A stretch of 42,799 nt of DNA from Streptomyces hayashii (lineage in GTDB: Bacteria > Actinomycetota > Actinomycetes > Streptomycetales > Streptomycetaceae), in assembly GCF_024539815.1 (NCBI RefSeq), contig NZ_JAHHIU010000123.1, positions 1-42,799 on the forward strand, in the 5' to 3' direction. The position numbers and the translations under genes were made by a program. The notes under the pieces are model-generated. The model did no database searches. It was not told the DNA's origin and saw nothing but the letters and a program-made list of their open reading frames with translations. Shown here one piece after another: positions 38,384 through 42,799 of this stretch; the stretch's first letter is position 1, and each line of letters starts with the position of its first letter.

Positions 38384-39742
38384 TCAGTTCCCTTCGAGCA
38401 CCTTCGCGAGCGCTTCCAGCGCCTCGGGGTACGCCCGTTCCCTGGGCGTGCCGTAGCCGACGACGAGCCCCTGCGGCCGTTTCCCCGCGCCGTCCCGGCC
38501 GCAGTCGTGCCAGTGCTCGCCGAGGCGGCCCACCGCGAGCCCCTCCGCGGCGGCCCGCGCCAGCACCTCCTCCTCGTCGCCCACGTCCACCAGCGCGTGC
38601 AGTCCCGCCGCGATCCCGCGCACGCCCCGGCGCGCGCCCAGCCGGTCGAGCAACAGGTCACGGCGGCGCCGGTAGCGCAGCCGGCACGCGCGCACATGAC
38701 GGTCGTAGGCGTGACCGACGATCAGTTCGGTGAGCGCCAACTGCCCGATGGACTCGGTGTGGTGGTCGCTGTGCAGCTTGGCGTCGACCACGGCGTCGAC
38801 CAGCTGCGGCGGCAGCACCATCCAGCCGAGCCGCAGCGCCGGCCCGAGCGTCTTGGAGGCGGTGCCCAGATAGACGACCTGCCCCGGCGCCATGCCCTGC
38901 AGCGCGCCGACCGGCTGCCGGTCGTAGCGGAACTCCCCGTCGTAGTCGTCCTCGACGATGATTCCGTCACGCGCGCGTGCCCACTCCGTCAGCGCCCGCC
39001 GCCGGGCCGGGTGCAACGTCACGCCCGTCGGGTACTGGTGGGCCGGCGTGACGACGACCGTCCCCGCGTCCCCCAGTTCCCCGGCCCTCACCCCGTGCTC
39101 GTCGACCGGAGCAGCCGTCACGGTTGCCCCGTTGTGCCGTACGACCTCGCGATGGAAGGGCAGACCGGGGTCCTCCATGGCGATCGGTGCGTCGCCCAGC
39201 ACGCGCGTGAGGAGTGCGAGGCCCTGGACGTACCCGGAGGTGACGACGATGCGCTCCGGCGGCGCGACGACACCCCGCGCTCGTCCCAGGTACCCGGACA
39301 GCGCGGTGCGCAGCTCGATGCGGCCGCGCGGGTCGCCGTAGTCGTACGCCGGTGAGGGCGCCGTCGCGAGAGCGCGGCGCAGCGCGCGCAGCCAGGCCGC
39401 GACCGGGAACGTGCCGACGTCGGGACTGCCGGGCCGCAGGTCGTGGCGCGGGGCACGCGCGTGTGCGGCGGCCTCCGGGGGTTCGGCGGCGACGGGGGGC
39501 AGCTGCGCGACCTGTGTGCCGGACCCCTGCCGGGCGGTGAGGTAGCCCTCGGCGACGAGCTGGTCGTAGGCCGCCTTGACCGTGTTCCGCGACATCCCGA
39601 GCTCGCCCGCGAGCCGTCGCGTGGCGGGCAGCCGTGTCCCGGGCGGGAGCCGCCCGTCCCGCACGGCGTCCCGCAGGGCGCGTTCGAGCCCGGCCCGCCT
39701 GCCTTCGGCGGAGTCCGCTTCCACATGCAGGTCCACAACCAC
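38384..39742 (-). CDS. MocR/PdxR-family GntR regulator with aminotransferase domain
   Basis: About 452 aa from GTG 39742 (VVVDLHVEADSAEG), with a poly-G ribosome site; GTG 39736 is an alternative. The GntR winged helix-turn-helix covers about residues 15-75 (LERALRDAVRDGRLPPGTRL, LGMSRNTVKAAYDQLVAEGY). A linker follows, then a class I aminotransferase-like domain (about 115-450) with VEDDYDGEFRYD and the PLP Lys in GTASKTLGPALRLGW. MocR proteins sense PLP or an amino-acid/PLP adduct. Same orientation as the MFS gene downstream, 226 bases away; it is a plausible local activator or repressor. No pdxS/pdxT genes are visible, so it is probably not PdxR proper. Confidence 0.92.
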   Translation of the reverse strand: MVVDLHVEADSAEGRRAGLERALRDAVRDGRLPPGTRLPATRRLAGELGMSRNTVKAAYDQLVAEGYLTARQGSGTQVAQLPPVAAEPPEAAAHARAPRHDLRPGSPDVGTFPVAAWLRALRRALATAPSPAYDYGDPRGRIELRTALSGYLGRARGVVAPPERIVVTSGYVQGLALLTRVLGDAPIAMEDPGLPFHREVVRHNGATVTAAPVDEHGVRAGELGDAGTVVVTPAHQYPTGVTLHPARRRALTEWARARDGIIVEDDYDGEFRYDRQPVGALQGMAPGQVVYLGTASKTLGPALRLGWMVLPPQLVDAVVDAKLHSDHHTESIGQLALTELIVGHAYDRHVRACRLRYRRRRDLLLDRLGARRGVRGIAAGLHALVDVGDEEEVLARAAAEGLAVGRLGEHWHDCGRDGAGKRPQGLVVGYGTPRERAYPEALEALAKVLEGN

Positions 39743-39842
39743 CCCCCCCAGGCGGCCGACCGCGCGAGCAGCCCCCGCGACCCGCAGCCCCGATGACCCG
39801 CAGCCCCGCGCGATCCGCAGGCTCGCGCGGTCCGTAGCCCGC

Positions 39843-39877
39843 ACGACGGCCGGGCACCCGTCGGGCGCCCGGCCGTC
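39843..39877 (-). terminator. Terminator downstream of pepP
   Basis: Bases 39843-39854 pair perfectly with 39866-39877 (12 bp, GC-rich, 11-base loop). It is 50 bases after the aminopeptidase P stop. Confidence 0.75.
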
Positions 39878-39884
39878 GGCTTCG

Positions 39885-39932
39885 AGTCAGTTCGTCAGTT
39901 CGTCAGCTCGTCAGCCCGTCAGCCCGTCAGCC
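39885..39932. repeat. Six tandem octamers (GTCAGYYC) across the pepP stop
   Basis: GTCAGTTC, GTCAGTTC, GTCAGCTC, GTCAGCCC, GTCAGCCC, GTCAGCCC are contiguous. Read on minus each contains TGA; the pepP stop (39927-39929) is the first. Since 8 is not a multiple of 3, stop codons appear in all three frames. Confidence 0.85.
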
Positions 39933-41384
39933 CGTGAGCGACGCCATCCAGCTCTCGACCTCGTCCGACTGCCGGGGCAGCGCGGCGCTGAGGTTCCGGT
40001 TGCCGTCCTCGGTGACGAGGATGTCGTCCTCGATCCGGACGCCGATGCCCCGGTACTCCTCGGGCACGGTGAGATCGTCGGCCTGGAAGTACAGTCCGGG
40101 CTCGACGGTCAGCACCATGCCCGGCTCCAGCGTGCCGTCGACGTACGACTCCACGCGCGCGGCGGCGCAGTCGTGGACGTCCATGCCGAGCATGTGCCCG
40201 GTGCCGTGCAGCGTCCAGCGGCGCTGGAGCCCGAGCTCCAGGACCCGCTCGACCGGACCCTCGACCAGGCCCCACTCCACGAGCCGCTCGGTCAGCACGC
40301 GCTGGGCGGCGTCGTGGAAGTCGCGGTACTTGGCGCCCGGCTGCACGGCGGCGATACCGGCCTCCTGGGCGTCGTACACGGCGTCGTAGATTTTCCTCTG
40401 GATCTCCGTGAAGCGGCCGTCGATCGGCAGCGTGCGCGTGACGTCGGCCGTGTAGTACGTGTGGGTCTCGACGCCCGCGTCCAGCAGGAGCAGATCGCCC
40501 GCCCGCACGGGCCCGTCGTTGCGCACCCAGTGCAGCGTGCAGGCGTGCGGGCCCGCGGCGGCGATGGTGCCGTAACCGACGTCGTTGCCCTCCACCCGCG
40601 CGCGGAGGAAGAACGTGCCCTCGACGTAGCGCTCGCTCGTGGCCTCGGCCCGGTCGAGGACCTTCACGACGTCCTCGAAGCCGCGGACGGTCGAGTCCAC
40701 GGCCTTCTGCAGCTCACCGATCTCGAACTCGTCCTTGATCAGACGGGCCTCGGAGAGGAAGACGCGCAGCTCCGCGTCGCGCTCGGCGGTGACCTTGTCG
40801 GTCAGGGCCGCCTCGATGCCCGCGTCGTGGCCGCGCACGACCCGCACGGGCCCGGTGGCCTCGCGCAGCCGGTCCGCCAGCTCGCGCACGTCGGAGGCGG
40901 GGATGCCGTACAGCTGCGCCGCCTCGTCGAGCGAGTGGCGGCGGCCCACCCACAGCTCGCCCTGGCCGGACAGCCAGAACTCGCCGTTCTCGCGGTCGGA
41001 GCGGGGCAGGAGGTAGATCGTGGCCTCGTGGCCGTCGGCGACGGGCTCCAGCACGAGCACGCCGTCCTCGGTCTGGTTGCCGGTCAGGTACGCGTACTCG
41101 ACGGAGGCGCGGAAGGCGTACTCCGTGTCGTTGGAGCGTGTCCTCAGGTTGCCCGCGGGGATCACCAGGCGCTCGCCGGGGAAGCGCGCGGAGAGCGCGG
41201 CGCGGCGGGCGGCGGTCTCCGCGGCCTGGGCGATCGGGTCGAGGTCGCGCAGCTCCGTGTCGGCCCAACCCGACTTCATGGTCTCGGCCAGCTCGTCGGA
41301 CACGCCCGGGTACAGGCCGTTCTTCCGCTGCTTGATGGGCTCTTCCGACTCTTCCGGGGTCTCCGGGGTGAGCTCGTCGGCCAC
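39927..41384 (-). CDS. pepP: Xaa-Pro aminopeptidase (aminopeptidase P)
   Basis: About 485 aa from GTG 41384, since GGAGG is 6 bases upstream; the ATG at 41390 abuts the ribosome site. M24B metallopeptidase removing N-terminal residues before proline. The N-terminal domain covers about 1-220 (AGNLRTRSNDTEYAFRASVE). In the catalytic pita-bread domain, the metal ligands are the Asp pair in LLDAGVETHTYYTADVTRTL, the His in LHGTGHMLGMDVHD, the Glu in LTVEPGLYF and the Glu in VRIEDDILVT. Length is typical. The N-terminus is acidic (ELTPETPEESEEP). It lies downstream of the PP2C gene with a strong terminator between them. Confidence 0.95.
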   Translation of the reverse strand: MADELTPETPEESEEPIKQRKNGLYPGVSDELAETMKSGWADTELRDLDPIAQAAETAARRAALSARFPGERLVIPAGNLRTRSNDTEYAFRASVEYAYLTGNQTEDGVLVLEPVADGHEATIYLLPRSDRENGEFWLSGQGELWVGRRHSLDEAAQLYGIPASDVRELADRLREATGPVRVVRGHDAGIEAALTDKVTAERDAELRVFLSEARLIKDEFEIGELQKAVDSTVRGFEDVVKVLDRAEATSERYVEGTFFLRARVEGNDVGYGTIAAAGPHACTLHWVRNDGPVRAGDLLLLDAGVETHTYYTADVTRTLPIDGRFTEIQRKIYDAVYDAQEAGIAAVQPGAKYRDFHDAAQRVLTERLVEWGLVEGPVERVLELGLQRRWTLHGTGHMLGMDVHDCAAARVESYVDGTLEPGMVLTVEPGLYFQADDLTVPEEYRGIGVRIEDDILVTEDGNRNLSAALPRQSDEVESWMASLTG

Positions 41385-41406
41385 GGTCATCCTCCTAGAT
41401 ACGGCA

Positions 41407-41448
41407 CTGGACCCCCTCCATCGTACGGTCGTACGTCAGGGGGTCCAG
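41407..41448 (-). terminator. Terminator between the PP2C gene and pepP
   Basis: CTGGACCCCCT (41407-41417) pairs perfectly with AGGGGGTCCAG (41438-41448); the 20-base loop contains the palindrome CGTACGGTCGTACG. It lies 48 bases past the PP2C stop, just before the pepP ribosome site. Confidence 0.8.
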
Positions 41449-41495
41449 GGGCGAAGGACCTGTTGCCGGGACGGTCACCCGCTGTCGTGGCCGGC

Positions 41496-42799
41496 CTACT
41501 CGAAGCGGGCCGCCAGCAGCACCACGTCCTCGTCGCTGTCCTGTTCGGCCAGTCCGTCCGGCAGGACCGTGCGCAGCACGTGGTCGGCGATCGCGCCAGG
41601 GTCCTGGCGCAGCTGCCTCGGCACCCCGGCGGCGGCCGCGTGCAGCCGGGCGAAGGCGCGGTCGACGGGTTCGCCGGTGCGGTGCAGCAGGCCGTCGGTG
41701 TAGAGCAGGACCGTCTCGCCGGGCTCCGCCTCCAGCTCCACGCTGGGCGCCTCCCAGCAGGCCAGCATGCCCAGCGGCGCGGAGACGGAGGTCTCCACGA
41801 ACTCCGTGCGCCGCTCTCCGACCACCAGCGGCGGGCAGTGCCCTGCGCCGGCCAGGGTGATCTTGCGCAGGGCGGGCTCGCAGTAGGCGAACAGGGCGGT
41901 GGCGGACCGTGCCGGCTCGGTCAGCCGCAGCAGCAGCTCCAGGTCGGACAGGACGGCGACGGGGTCCTCGCCCTCCATCACGGCGTACGCCCGCAGGGAC
42001 GCGCGCAGCCGGCCCATCGCGGCGACGGCGCTCGGCCCGGACCCGGTGACGGAGCCGACGGCCAGACCCAGCGCGGCGTCCGGCAGCGGCAGTGCGTCGT
42101 ACCAGTCGCCGCCCGCGCGCGGGCCGGTGCGGTGCCGGGCGGCGAGCTGGACGCCGGGCACCCGCGGCAGCCGGGACGGCAGCAGTTCCTCCGCCATCGT
42201 CCTCATGCACGCGCGTGTGCGTTCGAGCTCCACGAGCCGGGCCAGGTGCTCGGCCGCGTACCGGACGTACAGGCCGGCCAGGTGGCGCCGGTGTTCGTCC
42301 GGCTCGGCGGGCTCGTCGTAGAGCCACACGGCCGCGCCGAGCCGGCCCGGCGCGCCGTCGGCCTCCAGCGGCAGCGCGTAGCTGGCGGCGTAGCCGAGGC
42401 GGGCGGCCACCTCGCGGTGGCGGGGGTCCAGGCCGTCCCCGGCGAGCAGGTCGGGCTCGGCGATCTCCCCCTCGCCGCCGGGCAGGCCGTCGAGGATCCG
42501 GCCGTAGGACAGGGCGCTGCGCGGCACGGTCTCGATGTGACCGAGGTCGGCGCGGCCGAGGCCCAGGCCGATCGTGGTGTCGGGGCCGAGGCGGTCGGCG
42601 GGCTCCAGGACCACGAGACCGCGGCGGGCGCCTACGAGGGCGGCTCCGGCCTGCAGCAACTCCGTCAGGGCGGCCGCCAGCACATCGGTGCGGGTCAGGC
42701 GTTCGGTGAGTTCGTGGAGAGTGGTGAGGTCCGAGACCCAGCCGGCGAGCCGGTCCGTCAGGACGGCTCCGGGGCCGGTGGGGATCGGGGGGCCGGAAG
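41496..42799 (-). CDS. GAF/PP2C (SpoIIE-type) protein, 5' end beyond window
   Basis: The reading frame stays open to the window edge, so the start lies beyond 42799; at least 434 residues are visible. The upstream segment WVSDLTTLHELTERLTR leads into a GAF-like domain (LLQAGAALVGARRGLVVLEP). A SpoIIE-type PP2C phosphatase domain follows: RAGGDWYDALPL (metal Asp present), then VGSVTGSGPSAVAAMGRLRA where most relatives have GDVxGHG, later LLYTDGLLHR and DEDVVLLAARF (both Asp present). The second metal-binding Asp and the His are replaced by Ser, so activity is doubtful. This family normally dephosphorylates anti-anti-sigma factors. The partner is unknown; an RsbW-like protein lies 5 kb away. 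Confidence 0.85.
   Translation of the reverse strand, partial: SGPPIPTGPGAVLTDRLAGWVSDLTTLHELTERLTRTDVLAAALTELLQAGAALVGARRGLVVLEPADRLGPDTTIGLGLGRADLGHIETVPRSALSYGRILDGLPGGEGEIAEPDLLAGDGLDPRHREVAARLGYAASYALPLEADGAPGRLGAAVWLYDEPAEPDEHRRHLAGLYVRYAAEHLARLVELERTRACMRTMAEELLPSRLPRVPGVQLAARHRTGPRAGGDWYDALPLPDAALGLAVGSVTGSGPSAVAAMGRLRASLRAYAVMEGEDPVAVLSDLELLLRLTEPARSATALFAYCEPALRKITLAGAGHCPPLVVGERRTEFVETSVSAPLGMLACWEAPSVELEAEPGETVLLYTDGLLHRTGEPVDRAFARLHAAAAGVPRQLRQDPGAIADHVLRTVLPDGLAEQDSDEDVVLLAARFE

Noticed and set aside
39730..39738. DnaA-box-like GGTCCACAA at the MocR start
   Set aside because: Two mismatches and it lies within coding sequence; isolated, so not counted as a box.

Overview
The window is GC-rich actinomycete DNA. 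The gene content and order (a GTG-started cydA behind a Rex operator, a fused cydCD, serS-pheA, and a sco/ecuC/copCD/dtpA copper cluster) point to a Streptomyces chromosome. Five parS-type sequences (three between cydB and cydCD, one near 16.05 kb, one inside dtpA) and two groups of DnaA boxes (17.2 kb and 28.1-28.4 kb) indicate that it lies in the origin-proximal part of the replicon. There are no IS elements, phage genes, CRISPR arrays, rRNA or convincing tRNA genes. This is core chromosome, and the unusual content is mostly in the non-coding signals.

Layout. 0.2-4.3 kb: a TerD-vWA protein, an unknown membrane protein and a metallophosphoesterase. 5.1-7.8 kb: a LacI-type regulator divergent from an aminotransferase (hisC-like), with a striking nested palindrome between them. 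7.8-14.1 kb: the cytochrome bd oxidase locus cydA-cydB-cydCD with an upstream Rex site and a parS cluster at the cydB/cydCD junction. 14.1-21.1 kb: mostly leftward genes: HAD phosphatase, luciferase-like (LLM) oxidoreductase, a small unknown protein, RNA 2'-phosphotransferase (kptA), a MerR regulator, an EphD-like alpha/beta hydrolase-SDR fusion, and an M24 metallopeptidase-like protein translationally coupled to it. 21.3-24.9 kb: a four-gene ABC operon (ATPase, permease, ATPase, permease). 25.0-25.8 kb: a small acidic protein, then a 575-base gap with a chain of strong hairpins. 25.8-29.4 kb: HAD phosphatase, serS and pheA, with a DnaA-box cluster between serS and pheA. 29.6-36.1 kb: extracytoplasmic copper handling (dtpA, copCD, ecuC, sco, ycnI-like, a Met/His-containing membrane protein). 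36.3-42.8 kb: an RsbW-like ATPase, an MFS transporter, a MocR regulator, aminopeptidase P, and a GAF/PP2C protein cut by the window end.

How the genes work together. The cyd genes form a redox-controlled alternative oxidase and its heme/thiol exporter. The copper genes form a delivery chain (Sco, EcuC, CopCD) that is known in Streptomyces to act with the DyP peroxidase DtpA. pheA could functionally pair with the aminotransferase at 6.7 kb if that enzyme acts on phenylpyruvate. parS and DnaA boxes overlay chromosome segregation and replication control on these housekeeping genes. The most notable observations are: parS embedded in a 34-base perfect palindrome that looks like a terminator; parS sequences that are also coding sequence in cydCD and dtpA; the DnaA-box cluster between serS and pheA; the structured intergenic RNA candidate at 25.4-25.5 kb; and a PP2C-type phosphatase lacking a metal-binding aspartate.

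All calls come from reading the sequence and from knowledge of the families. No database search was run.
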